Below are positions 37,526-46,081 of a stretch of DNA of 64,000 nt, one piece after another. A program made the position numbers and the translations under genes. Within the stretch, counting starts at the first letter, position 1; every line of letters starts with the position of its first letter. The stretch comes from Bradyrhizobium sp. 195 (GTDB lineage: Bacteria > Pseudomonadota > Alphaproteobacteria > Rhizobiales > Xanthobacteraceae): assembly GCF_023101665.1 (NCBI RefSeq), contig NZ_CP082161.1:3038001-3102000 (forward strand), given 5' to 3'. The notes beneath the pieces are model-generated. The model was not told the origin of the DNA. It saw only the letters and a program-made list of their open reading frames with translations, and made no database searches.

Positions 37526-37559
37526 CTCGGCAAGTCCGCCTTGGTGAGTTCGTGCCAGC

Positions 37560-37590
37560 AAAAAGCCCCCGGCTCGCGAGAACCGGGGGC
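37560..37590 (-). terminator. Rho-independent terminator for the 37621-38118 gene
   Basis: GCCCCCGG (37565-37572) pairs with CCGGGGGC (37583-37590). On the minus strand the hairpin is followed by five T residues. It sits 31 bases after the stop codon at 37621. Confidence 0.85.
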
Positions 37591-37620
37591 CGTATTTCTC
37601 TTGGCTGAGAAGAGAGAGGA

Positions 37621-38118
37621 TCAGCTCTTCGTCATGGTGATGTTGACGCCGCGGATCTCGCCCTTGGAACTGATCTGCACCGTCTGCTTGGTGCCGTTGG
37701 TGCGCAGCGAGAGGTTGGCGGCAAAACCGTTGGCCTCGACGAACACGTCGATCTGGCCGCCGCCGGCGGTGCCCTGGAGATTGCCGAAGATGTTGCGGCT
37801 GGACTCGCTCCAATTGCCGGAGATGCGCTCGCCCTGGCTCGTCACGTCGCTGGTGAGGTCGAACTTGTAGCTGTCGGAGGCGCAGTGCAGAGCCTGCTTC
37901 AGGTTGAGGCCGCTGCCGGCGACCTTGTAGTCGGCCTTGCAGCGAATGCGCTCGGTGGAGCCGTCGGACAGCGACACCGTGCCGGTGCCGGTCCACGCGC
38001 CGTCGAAACCGGCAAACGGTCCGGACGACTGAGCGTGGCCTATCGAAGCCGAGAAAAGCAGCGCCGCCCCAATGCCCGCTGCCTTGATTGCCAGTCCAGA
38101 TCGCCCAAAGAATGTCAT
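37621..38118 (-). CDS. Small secreted protein of unknown function
   Basis: The protein has 165 aa from ATG 38118, giving a signal peptide (GLAIKAAGIGAALLFSASIG, cleaved after GHAQ); an upstream in-frame ATG at 38211 would bury it. The mature protein is beta-rich, with repeated short strands (FAGFDGAWTGTGTVSLSDG, FVEANGFAANLSLRTNGT) and two cysteines (in RIRCKADY and ALHCASDS) that could form a disulfide. It is followed by a strong terminator, so it is probably a single-gene unit. Family not recognised. Confidence 0.75.
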   Translation of the reverse strand: MTFFGRSGLAIKAAGIGAALLFSASIGHAQSSGPFAGFDGAWTGTGTVSLSDGSTERIRCKADYKVAGSGLNLKQALHCASDSYKFDLTSDVTSQGERISGNWSESSRNIFGNLQGTAGGGQIDVFVEANGFAANLSLRTNGTKQTVQISSKGEIRGVNITMTKS

Positions 38119-38578
38119 CTCAAATATCCCGTTTTGGAACGACGCCCGCTTACGCTTGAGGACGTCTCGCCACATCGAAAGTTTAGTGCTCCCAGCCGGT
38201 GTCAGGTTCAAAGCCTGGCTGCCAGAGATGGCGGTTCACAACGTCTCGCACCAAGCCTGGATCCGCCGATTTGCGCTGTTTCCGCATGTTTCTGGCAGGA
38301 AAAGCGGGGCGGAGAGATGCAGCCCTGCAACAGGTATGCAGTAAAACGCAGCGTCCCTGAATTATGTCGTAGTATCAATCTCTTACATTTGCCAATGAGG
38401 GTTCAGGGAAGACCTGATTTGGTGGGCGCGGCGCCAATTTGGCCGCATTTGCCAGTGCTTGTGCCTTCTCTGAGGCCGCACCTCCCGCGGCGACTTGCCA
38501 TCAGAACAATCCGCTCCGGTCATCCGCCCTGTGCAGTCCGGGTCCGGTGCGATTCTGCCGTCAGAATGAAGGAATACA
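38119..38578. other. Divergent intergenic region, no gene found
   Basis: These 460 bases separate two small secreted-protein genes read in opposite directions, so both promoters should lie here. I see no convincing coding frame, no FixK or EcfG box, and only weak inverted repeats such as CCAGCC/GGCTGCC near 38190-38222. Confidence 0.4.
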
Positions 38579-38812
38579 ATGCGTAAGCTTCTCGTCGTTC
38601 TCACCCTGCTGTCGGCATCTGTTTCGACGGCGGCGTTCGCCCAGCAAGGGCGTGGCACGGACGCCGAGCAGAAGGCCTGCACGCGCGACGTGCAGAAGTT
38701 CTGCCGTCCGGTCATCGACCAGGGCGATTTCACCATCCTGGCCTGCCTCAAGGAGAACCGGGCCAAGATCTCGCAGGCCTGCGACCAGGTCCTGAAGACC
38801 CACAACCAGTAA
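38579..38812 (+). CDS. Small periplasmic cysteine-rich protein
   Basis: The protein has 77 aa with a signal peptide (MRKLLVVLTLLSASVSTAAF, then AQ). The mature peptide has four cysteines in the pattern KACTRDVQKFC ... LACLKENRAKISQAC, i.e. two C-x6/x11-C pairs typical of the cysteine-rich repeat (GLG1-like) small proteins in rhizobia. AAGGAA precedes the ATG. A good terminator follows. Function unknown. Confidence 0.82.
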   Translation: MRKLLVVLTLLSASVSTAAFAQQGRGTDAEQKACTRDVQKFCRPVIDQGDFTILACLKENRAKISQACDQVLKTHNQ

Positions 38813-38834
38813 GCTCGGCCACTGGCCCAGAACA

Positions 38835-38856
38835 GGCGGCCCCAGGGCCGCCTTTT
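38835..38856 (+). terminator. Rho-independent terminator
   Basis: GGCGGCCC (38835-38842) pairs with GGGCCGCC (38845-38852) and is followed by TTTT. It lies 22 bases after the cysteine-rich small protein and separates it from the hopanoid operon. Confidence 0.85.
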
Positions 38857-38895
38857 CGGGTGCAATCCGCAAAGGGCAGCCATCGAGAGACAGGA

Positions 38896-38924
38896 TTGGT
38901 TTTGCGGCCGTATTCCCCTATATG
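38896..38924 (+). promoter_or_regulatory. Sigma-70-like promoter of the hpnCDEFG operon
   Basis: TTGGTT (38896-38901), a 17-base spacer and TATATG (38919-38924). Transcription would start near 38931. That puts the first in-frame ATG (38922) inside the -10, which supports ATG 39003 as the hpnC start. Confidence 0.5.
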
Positions 38925-39002
38925 GGGGCCGCGGCGGATCGCCGGCATGAGCCCGCGAGCGAAGAAGCCCTTTCTATCCAAACGATTGTAAACCAGCCCT
39001 CG

Positions 39003-39887
39003 ATGACCTCTGCGAGCGAATTGCGATCCGGCAAGGGTGACCGCGACGAGAATTTTCCCGTCGCGTCCTGGATCATTCATCCGCGTCATCGCGCCCTGAT
39101 CCTGGCGTACTACAATTTCGTCCGCACCGCCGACGACATCGCCGATCACGCGACGCTGCCGCCCGACCAGAAGCTCGCTTATCTCGACCTGCTCGAGGCG
39201 GAGCTGCTCGGCAACGGCGACACCCAGGCCGAAGCCGTGACTCTGCGCCGCGCGCTCGCCGAACGCGGCATGGCGCCGCGCCATGCGCTCGACGTGCTCA
39301 TCGCCTTCCGCATGGACGTGACCAAGCTGCGCTACGAGAATTGGGACGAGGTCATTCACTATTGCCGCTATTCGGCGATGCCGGTCGGCCGTTTCATGCT
39401 CGACGTCCACGGCGAGAGCACCTCGACCTGGGCCGCATCGGATGCGCTCTGCGCGGGCCTCCAGATCAACAACCATCTGCAGGATTGCGGCAAGGATTTC
39501 CGCGAGCTCAACCGCGTCTATCTGCCGCGCGATGCGCTGGCAGCACACGGCGCCTCCGTCGAGCAGCTCGGGCTTTCAGAGTCGCCGCCGGCGATGCTGG
39601 CCTGCCTGCAGGCGCTCGCCGTCCGCAACGAAGCGCTGCTCGACGAGGGCAGGTCGCTGTGCGCCGAGATCCGGGATTTCCGCCTCGGCGTCGACGTCTC
39701 GGTGATCCAGGCCTACGCCGACCGCATCGTGCGCCTCTTGAAGGTGCGCGATCCCCTGCGCGAGCGCGTGCACCTGAACAAGTTCGAGCTGCTCACTTTC
39801 AGCCTCGCCGGAATGATCGGCGAAGTCGGCCGTCGCGCGATCGGACGCAAGGCCATTTCTAGACCGGGGACTGCACATGACGCTTGA
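39003..39887 (+). CDS. hpnC: Squalene synthase HpnC (hydroxysqualene synthase)
   Basis: The protein has 294 aa from ATG 39003 (MTSASELRSGKGDRDENFP). An ATG at 38922 would overlap the predicted -10 element and adds 27 unconserved residues. Trans-prenyltransferase aspartate motifs are RTADDIADHA (about residue 45) and NHLQDCGKDFRE (about 158). With HpnD and HpnE it makes squalene from two farnesyl diphosphates; HpnC converts presqualene diphosphate to hydroxysqualene. Its end overlaps hpnD by 11 bases. Confidence 0.93.
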   Translation: MTSASELRSGKGDRDENFPVASWIIHPRHRALILAYYNFVRTADDIADHATLPPDQKLAYLDLLEAELLGNGDTQAEAVTLRRALAERGMAPRHALDVLIAFRMDVTKLRYENWDEVIHYCRYSAMPVGRFMLDVHGESTSTWAASDALCAGLQINNHLQDCGKDFRELNRVYLPRDALAAHGASVEQLGLSESPPAMLACLQALAVRNEALLDEGRSLCAEIRDFRLGVDVSVIQAYADRIVRLLKVRDPLRERVHLNKFELLTFSLAGMIGEVGRRAIGRKAISRPGTAHDA

Positions 39888-40716
39888 GGCGGCCTCGCCC
39901 GGCGCCAATTATGGCTCGACCGCATCCGGCAGCTCGTTCTATGCCGCGATGCGCATCCTGCCGCATGACCAGCGCGAAGCGATGTTCCAGATCTACAGCT
40001 TCTGCCGCCAGGTCGACGACATCGCCGATTCCGACGGCCCGCGCGAGGAGCGGCTCGCCGCGCTTCAGGAATGGCGCAACGATATCGATGCGCTCTATCA
40101 GGGTCATCCGCCGCCGCGGCTGAAGGACTACGTTGCCTCGGTGAAGACCTTCGGCCTCAAGCGCGAGGATTTCCTGGCGATCGTGGACGGCATGGAGATG
40201 GACGTGCCGCAGGACATCCGCGCGCCCGACATGGCGACGCTGGATCTCTACTGCGATCGCGTCGCCAGCGCCGTGGGACGGCTGTCGGTGCGGGTATTTG
40301 GCCTGCCGGAAGAAGACGGGATCCAGCTCGCCTATCATTTGGGCCGCGCGCTTCAGCTCACCAACATCCTGCGCGACATCGACGAGGACGCCGGCCTCGG
40401 CCGGCTCTATCTGCCGCGCGAGGCGCTGCTGCATGCCGGCATCACCTCCAACGATCCGAACCGCGTGATCGCCGAGCGCGCGCTGCCGAAGGTCTGCCTG
40501 CCGCTGACACAGCGTGCGAAGATGCATTTCGAGAAGTCGGACGAGATCATGAACCGCAACAAGCGCCGCGCGGTGCGCGCGCCGCGGATCATGTCGAAAT
40601 ACTATCATTCCATTCTGGATCTGCTGATTGCGCGCGGTTTCAATGCGCCGCGCCAGCCGGTGCGTGTGTCAAAGGTCACACGTATCCTGATCCTGCTCCG
40701 CTACGCTTTCATCTGA
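39877..40716 (+). CDS. hpnD: Presqualene diphosphate synthase HpnD
   Basis: The protein has 279 aa. The first aspartate motif is in FCRQVDDIADSDGPREER (about residue 43) and the second in LTNILRDIDEDAGLGRLYLP (about 168). This phytoene/squalene synthase-family enzyme joins two farnesyl diphosphates to presqualene diphosphate. It overlaps hpnC upstream and shares one base with hpnE downstream (TGATG), so the three squalene genes are tightly coupled. Confidence 0.95.
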   Translation: MTLEAASPGANYGSTASGSSFYAAMRILPHDQREAMFQIYSFCRQVDDIADSDGPREERLAALQEWRNDIDALYQGHPPPRLKDYVASVKTFGLKREDFLAIVDGMEMDVPQDIRAPDMATLDLYCDRVASAVGRLSVRVFGLPEEDGIQLAYHLGRALQLTNILRDIDEDAGLGRLYLPREALLHAGITSNDPNRVIAERALPKVCLPLTQRAKMHFEKSDEIMNRNKRRAVRAPRIMSKYYHSILDLLIARGFNAPRQPVRVSKVTRILILLRYAFI

Positions 40717-41972
40717 TGCAAAACACAGCTCACATCATCGGTGCTGGAATTTCCGGCCTTTCCGCCGCCGTTCGGCTCGCCAATGCCGGCTTCAAGGTCG
40801 CCGTGCACGAGGCGACGCAGCAGATCGGCGGCCGTTGCCGCTCCTATTTCGACGGCGCCACCAATCTCACCATCGACAACGGCAATCACCTGCTGCTGTC
40901 GGGCAACAGCCATGCGCGTGCCTATGCGCGCGCGATCGGCACCGAGGCTGGGCTGGTCGGTCCTGAAAGCGCGCAGTTTCCCTTCGTCGACCTCAAGACC
41001 GGGCAGCGCTGGCAGATCGATCTCGGCACCGGCCGGCTGCCGACCTGGGTGCTCGACGAGAGCCGCCGCGTGCCCGACACCGGGCTGACCGATTATCTCA
41101 AGCTGGCGCCGCTGATCTGGGCGTCGGAAGAGACATTGGTCGGCAAGGCCATTCCCACCGAAGGCGTGCTCTATCAGCGCCTGGTGCAGCCGCTGCTGCT
41201 GGCCGCGCTCAACGTCGATCCACCCGAGGGCTCGGCCGGGCTTGCCGGTGCGATCGTGCGCGAGACGCTGCTTGCCGGCGGGCAGGCCTGCCGTCCCCTG
41301 ATCGCGCGCGACGGCCTCAGCGCCGTGCTGATCGAGCCGGCGGTGAAGTTTTTGCAGGAACGTGGCCACACCGTTCAGCTCGGCCATGAGCTGCGCTCGT
41401 TTGCGACCAGTGACGGCAAGGCCAGTGCACTGAATTTCGGCGGCGAGGATTTGATCGAGCTCAGTGAGGGCGATGTCGTCGTGATGGCGGTGCCGCCGCG
41501 CGCTGCAGCGGGCCTGCTGCCGGGGCTGAAGACGCCGAGCGAATTCCGCGCCATCGTGAATGCGCATTTCCGCATCGCCCCACCGCCGGGTTCGGCGCCG
41601 ATCCTCGGCGTGATCGGCGGGGTCGTGGAGTGGCTGTTTGCGTTCCCGAACCGGCTTTCCGTCACCATCAGCAATAGCGACCGTCTGGTCGACATGCCAC
41701 GCGAGGAACTCGCGCAGGCGATCTGGAACGACGTCTGCAAGGCCGGCGGCGTTTCCGGCGAGTTGCCTCCGTGGCAGATCGTGCGTGAGCGCCGTGCCAC
41801 ATTTGCGGCAACACCGGCCCAGAATGCCCTGCGTCCGGGGCCGGTCACTGCGCTGAAAAACCTGTTTCTCGCCGGTGATTGGACTGCTACGGGGTTGCCT
41901 GCAACCATCGAGGGATCGGTCCGGTCCGGTGATCGCGCTGCCGATCTGGTTCTGGCCGCAAAGCGGCCCTGA
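40716..41972 (+). CDS. hpnE: Hydroxysqualene dehydroxylase HpnE
   Basis: The protein has 418 aa from ATG 40716. The N-terminal FAD-binding motif HIIGAGISGLSAAVRLANAG is followed by GGRCRSYFD, typical of amine-oxidase/phytoene-desaturase flavoproteins. The C-terminal NLFLAGDWTATGLPATIEGS contacts FAD. It reduces hydroxysqualene to squalene. The start codon shares a base with the hpnD stop. Much longer in-frame readings upstream are shadows of hpnD. Confidence 0.95.
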   Translation: MQNTAHIIGAGISGLSAAVRLANAGFKVAVHEATQQIGGRCRSYFDGATNLTIDNGNHLLLSGNSHARAYARAIGTEAGLVGPESAQFPFVDLKTGQRWQIDLGTGRLPTWVLDESRRVPDTGLTDYLKLAPLIWASEETLVGKAIPTEGVLYQRLVQPLLLAALNVDPPEGSAGLAGAIVRETLLAGGQACRPLIARDGLSAVLIEPAVKFLQERGHTVQLGHELRSFATSDGKASALNFGGEDLIELSEGDVVVMAVPPRAAAGLLPGLKTPSEFRAIVNAHFRIAPPPGSAPILGVIGGVVEWLFAFPNRLSVTISNSDRLVDMPREELAQAIWNDVCKAGGVSGELPPWQIVRERRATFAATPAQNALRPGPVTALKNLFLAGDWTATGLPATIEGSVRSGDRAADLVLAAKRP

Positions 41973-41978
41973 CGGGCA

Positions 41979-43991
41979 ATGTCCCGGTCAACTTTCAATC
42001 GACTATCGGAGCAATCGAGCGACATGGATTCCGTGAACGCGACCAGCCGCGAGGCCTTGGATTCAAGCGCCTTGGAATCGAGCATTGCGTCGGCGACGCA
42101 AGGCGTCATCCGCTTCCAGCAACCCGACGGCCATTGGGTGTTCGAGCTCGAAGCCGACTGCACGATCCCGGCCGAATACGTCCTGCTGCGCCATTATCTC
42201 GCCGAGCCGGTCGACACCGTGCTCGAGGCCAAGATCGGCAACTATCTGCGCCGCGTTCAGGGCGCTCACGGCGGCTGGCCGCTGGTGCATGACGGCGAGT
42301 TCGACATGAGCGCCAGCGTGAAGGCCTACTTCGCGCTGAAGATGATCGGCGATTCCACAGACAGCCCGCACATGGTGCGTGCGCGCGAGGCGATCCATGC
42401 CCGCGGCGGCGCCATCAACAGCAACGTCTTCACGCGCTTCCTGCTTGCGATGTACGGCGTGGTGACCTGGCGCGCGGTGCCGGTGCTGCCGATCGAGATC
42501 GTGCTGCTGCCGTTCTGGTCGCCGTTCCACCTCAACAAGATCTCCTATTGGGCGCGCACCACCATGGTGCCGTTGATGGTGCTCGCGGCGCTGAAGCCGC
42601 GCGCGAAGAATCCGCTGGGTGTCGGCATCGACGAGCTGTTCCTGCAGGATCCGCGCTCGATCGGCATGACCGCGAAGGCGCCGCACCAGAGCATGGCCTG
42701 GTTCGTGCTGTTCCGCGCGCTCGACGGCATCTTGCGCATGGTCGAGCCGATGTTTCCCAAGAGCCTGCGCAAGCGCGCCATCGATGCGGCGCTCGCCTTC
42801 ACCGAGGAGCGGCTTAACGGCGAGGACGGCATGGGCGCGATCTATCCGCCGATGGCCAACATCGTCATGATGTACGACGCGCTCGGCAAGGACGAGAACT
42901 TCCCGCCGCGTGCGATCACCCGCCGCGGCATCGACAAGCTCCTCGTCATCAAAGGCGACGAGGCCTATTGCCAGCCCTGCGTCTCGCCGGTCTGGGACAC
43001 GACGCTGACCGCCCACGCGTTGCTGGAAGCCGGCGGCGACAAGGCTGTGCCGGCGGCCAAGCAGGGTCTCGACTGGCTGATCCCGAGGCAAGAGCTCGAG
43101 GTGAAGGGCGACTGGGCGGTGAAGCGGCCTGACGTGCGTCCGGGCGGCTGGGCCTTCCAGTACAACAACGCGCATTACCCCGACCTCGACGACACCGCCG
43201 TGGTGGTGATGTCGATGGACCGCATGCGCCGGGAGCACGGCGCCACCGGCTACGATGCCGCGATCGCCCGCGCCCGGGAGTGGATTGAGGGCATGCAGAG
43301 CGACGACGGCGGCTGGGCCGCCTTCGACGTCAACAATCTCGAATATTACCTGAACAACATTCCGTTCTCCGACCACGGCGCGCTGCTCGATCCGCCGACC
43401 GAGGACGTCACAGCGCGCTGCATTTCCATGCTGACCCAGCTCGGCGAGACCGAGAAGACCAGCAAGCATGTGGCTGACGGGGTTGCCTACCTCCGGAAGA
43501 CCCAGCACCCGGAGGGGTCCTGGTATGGCCGCTGGGGCATGAACTTCATCTATGGAACCTGGTCGGTGCTCTGTGCCCTGAACATGGCCGGCGTCCGCCA
43601 TGACGATCCCATGATTCGGAAGGCCGCCGACTGGCTGGCCTCGATCCAGAACGAGGACGGCGGCTGGGGCGAGGACGCCGTCAGCTATCGCCTTGACTAC
43701 CGGGGATGGGAGGCTGCCCCCTCGACCGCCTCGCAAACGGCATGGGCCTTGCTTGCTCTCATGGCGGCAGGCGAGGTTGATCACCCGGCCGTCGCCCGCG
43801 GGGTGGAGTACCTGATTGCAACACAGAACGAAAAAGGACTGTGGGACGAGCAGCGGTACACCGCCACAGGCTTCCCCCGCGTGTTCTATCTACGGTATCA
43901 TGGTTACCCGAAGTTCTTTCCGCTGTGGGCGCTGGCGCGGTATCGGAACTTGCGGAGCACCAACAGCAGGGTGGTAGGGGTCGGAATGTGA
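41979..43991 (+). CDS. shc: Squalene-hopene cyclase
   Basis: The protein has 670 aa from ATG 41979; a second candidate, ATG 42024, has GGAG twelve bases ahead and would give 655 aa. The protonating motif is D402-L-D404-D405 (YPDLDDTAVVVM), and several QW repeats are visible (QSDDGGWAAFD, QNEDGGWGEDAVSYR). It cyclises squalene to hopene/hopanol at the inner membrane. It lies 6 bp after hpnE and overlaps hpnG by 4 bases. Also called hpnF. Confidence 0.97.
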   Translation: MSRSTFNRLSEQSSDMDSVNATSREALDSSALESSIASATQGVIRFQQPDGHWVFELEADCTIPAEYVLLRHYLAEPVDTVLEAKIGNYLRRVQGAHGGWPLVHDGEFDMSASVKAYFALKMIGDSTDSPHMVRAREAIHARGGAINSNVFTRFLLAMYGVVTWRAVPVLPIEIVLLPFWSPFHLNKISYWARTTMVPLMVLAALKPRAKNPLGVGIDELFLQDPRSIGMTAKAPHQSMAWFVLFRALDGILRMVEPMFPKSLRKRAIDAALAFTEERLNGEDGMGAIYPPMANIVMMYDALGKDENFPPRAITRRGIDKLLVIKGDEAYCQPCVSPVWDTTLTAHALLEAGGDKAVPAAKQGLDWLIPRQELEVKGDWAVKRPDVRPGGWAFQYNNAHYPDLDDTAVVVMSMDRMRREHGATGYDAAIARAREWIEGMQSDDGGWAAFDVNNLEYYLNNIPFSDHGALLDPPTEDVTARCISMLTQLGETEKTSKHVADGVAYLRKTQHPEGSWYGRWGMNFIYGTWSVLCALNMAGVRHDDPMIRKAADWLASIQNEDGGWGEDAVSYRLDYRGWEAAPSTASQTAWALLALMAAGEVDHPAVARGVEYLIATQNEKGLWDEQRYTATGFPRVFYLRYHGYPKFFPLWALARYRNLRSTNSRVVGVGM

Positions 43992-44737
43992 CTTTGGGGA
44001 CGGGGGACTATTTTACCGTGGGTAATACCATCGACCCGCGGCCGATACTGATCGTGACTGGATTGGTTCAGGAGGCCCGAATCGCGGCCGGGCCGGGAAT
44101 GGCGGTCATCTGTTCATCCAGCAGCCCGGCTCAGTTGCGGGCGCTTCTGACCGTGGTGGACCCTGATACGATTCGCGGCGTGATCTCCTTCGGCGTGGCC
44201 GGCGGGCTCGACCCGACGCTGCGCTCCGGCGATGTCGTGCTGGCGACCGAAGTGCTGTCCGGCGACACCCGCTGGGCCGCAGGGCTCTCGCTCGGAGACG
44301 ACCTGATCGACCGCCTGACCTCGGGCCGCCGCCGCGTGGTGCGCGGCAGCCTTGCGGGTGCCGAGGAAGTGGTCACTAAGAGCTCCTGCAAGGCCGCGCT
44401 GCATTCGGAGACCGGCGCCGCCGCCGTCGACATGGAAAGCCACATCGCGGCTGCCTACGCCACTGAAGCCGGGCTGCCCTTTGCCGCGGTTCGCGTCATC
44501 AGCGATCCCGCCCATCGTGCGCTGCCGGCGCTCGCCCGCGCCGCGATCAAGCCGAACGGCCAGATCGATCTCGCCGCCGTGCTGCGCGGCATCGTGCGCA
44601 ATCCGGCAACGCTGCATGCGCTGGTCTCGACCGGCATCGACTTCAACCGCGCGCTGCGGAGCCTGCGCGGCTGCCGGGATTATCTGATCGGGACGGAGCT
44701 GATCGACAGCGAAGTGCTGGTATCGAAGGCGGCCTGA
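43988..44737 (+). CDS. hpnG: Adenosylhopane nucleosidase HpnG
   Basis: The protein has 249 aa from GTG 43988, overlapping the cyclase stop as GTGA. It belongs to the nucleoside phosphorylase/MTA-SAH nucleosidase-like family: GVISFGVAGGLDPTLRSGD near 61, AAAVDMESHIAAAYA (catalytic Glu) near 145, VRVISDPAHR near 168. HpnG removes adenine from adenosylhopane to give ribosylhopane. It is the last gene of the operon and is followed by a strong terminator. Confidence 0.92.
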   Translation: MTLGTGDYFTVGNTIDPRPILIVTGLVQEARIAAGPGMAVICSSSSPAQLRALLTVVDPDTIRGVISFGVAGGLDPTLRSGDVVLATEVLSGDTRWAAGLSLGDDLIDRLTSGRRRVVRGSLAGAEEVVTKSSCKAALHSETGAAAVDMESHIAAAYATEAGLPFAAVRVISDPAHRALPALARAAIKPNGQIDLAAVLRGIVRNPATLHALVSTGIDFNRALRSLRGCRDYLIGTELIDSEVLVSKAA

Positions 44738-44768
44738 GCGGGGTCTTCGAACCCTAGAATAGGGAAAA

Positions 44769-44795
44769 GGCTCGGTCGCGCGACCGGGCCTTTTT
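44769..44795 (+). terminator. Rho-independent terminator of the hpnCDEFG operon
   Basis: GGCTCGGTCG pairs with CGACCGGGCC (44769-44790, one G-T pair) and is followed by TTTTT (44791-44795), 31 bases after the hpnG stop. Confidence 0.88.
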
Positions 44796-44849
44796 CGTTC
44801 GGGGTCCGGATGGATCGCGCTGTCGCGAAGCATGCGCGTTGCGTTCTGC

Positions 44850-44930
44850 TCACAAGGGGGACATCGCCGCTTCGAGGATATCGAGGGACTGGTCGAGCTC
44901 GGCGCGCGAGATCGTGAACGGCGGCATAGG
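44850..44930 (-). pseudogene. Possible 3' remnant of a class III aminotransferase
   Basis: On the minus strand a frame ends MPPFTISRAELDQSLDILEA then AMSPL and TGA. The (M)PPFTIS.AELD.. pattern is how many class III aminotransferases end. Upstream of it the frame loses sense, so only about 25 codons remain. It is not a copy of the hpnO end, which reads differently. Confidence 0.4.
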
Positions 44931-45059
44931 GCTCGCTAGCTTGCGCGATGCGTAGATGCTGCATCTTTTTATACGGAAGGGTTTGCAGTTGCCAGCGAGA
45001 GGCGTCGGGCAAAACACCAAAAGACCCGTCAACCCCTTCCCGCAAAAATATTCCACTTT

Positions 45060-45690
45060 ACCGAATTTCGGATTTGTGGCATAGAGCGCTCATCCCGGCC
45101 CTGCCAGAGGGGCGCTTCGCGATCGTCACGAGATGCGGGTTGGGGTGCGGTGGACGCGGTAGCGCCGGCGCGGAAGGCGAAGACAGGGCGGGCAACCGTG
45201 AGTCAGGCGCGACGCGATACGACCCGGCGTGGTCACAGCGGTTTCGGTCGTCGTCGGAGGTGAGCACACGCGAGCCCCCCGCGAGCAGGCCGAAACCGTC
45301 CGCGGACGGAGAAGTCGTGTGGTCCCGACGCCCGGGGTTCTGGCGTCAAACCTCGCGGTGATGTGGCAGCCAAACGGCACGCGCATCGATCAACGGCGAG
45401 GCGACGGGGGCAATAGTGCAACGCTCCCCGAGGAGAGCACGAAGGACACCGTTAAAACCATCCGCGCAGGGAAGGCCGGGCGACCGGCATCACCTGTGAT
45501 CCACCCCGTGTGCATTTCTGTTGCGCACGGACTTGCGGGTGCCGCCGGCGCCCGGTCTTCCCTGCGCCCTCTGGTCTTTCAAGGGGCGAAACGAACAGCA
45601 AAGCTCGGGCGAAAGAAGCCGCGAGAACGCGGATGTGTGTCTGCGAGGGAGAGAGCGCATGGCAAGAGCAAGCTGGTGCCGCATACTCCG
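45060..45690. repeat. Repeat-like non-coding stretch
   Basis: All six frames hold only short, arginine-rich open stretches. The plus strand reads RFAIVTRCGLGCGGRGSAGA at 45115 and DGEVVWSRRPGF near 45320. I recollect phrases like these from many Bradyrhizobium hypothetical proteins that are really translations of interspersed repeats. I therefore call it a composite repeat rather than a gene. Confidence 0.5.
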
Positions 45691-45768
45691 TCATTGCGAG
45701 CGCAGCGAAGCAATCCAGAGTGTCTCCGCGGAACGATTCTGGATTGCTCCGCTGCGCTCGCAATGACG
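45689..45768. repeat. CGTCATTGCGAG palindromic repeat, copy 1
   Basis: CGTCATTGCGAGCGCAGCGA at 45689 is complementary to TCCGCTGCGCTCGCAATGACG ending at 45768, around AATCCAGAGTG / TTCTGGATT. A related full copy occurs at 53363 and a half copy at about 45911-45946. Confidence 0.85.
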
Positions 45769-46081
45769 ACGGGGCGGATAGCGTGGCTCAATCACCATCA
45801 AAAAGCCCGGTCGCGATCGCGGCCGGGCCTTCGTCGTGAGAGTTGATTGCGTCCGCTTACGCTGCGGTCGAAGCCTTCTGCGCAGCCTTCTCCGCGGCGG
45901 CGGCGGCTTCTGGATTGCTTCGCTGCGCTCGCAATGACGACGGGGCGGATAGCGTGGCTCAATCACCATCAAAAAGCCCGGTCGCGATCGCGGCCGGGCC
46001 TTCGTCGTGCGAGTCGATTGCGTCCGCTTACGCTGCGGTCGAAGCCTTCTGCGCAGCCTTCTCCGCGGCGGCGGCGGCTTC
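45737..46081. repeat. Tandem duplication, 171-bp unit, covering the hpnH 3' end
   Basis: Bases 45737-45907 recur nearly unchanged at 45908-46078 (and on to 46081). Each copy contains half of the CGTCATTGCGAG element, a terminator hairpin (45800-45829 and 45971-46000) and the last codons and stop of hpnH (TAA at 45857-45859 in the extra copy, 46028-46030 in the true one). The copies differ at a handful of positions, so the event is recent. Confidence 0.9.
45971..46000 (-). terminator. Rho-independent terminator of ispH-hpnH
   Basis: On the minus strand GGCCCGGCCGCGATCGCGAC plus CGGGC forms a hairpin followed by TTTTT, 28 bases after the hpnH stop. A second identical hairpin, at 45800-45829, comes from the tandem duplication. 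Confidence 0.8.

Noticed and set aside
44948..45361. 137-aa open frame in the hpnG-hpnH gap
   Set aside because: Reads like translated interspersed repeat; arginine-rich with no start signal.
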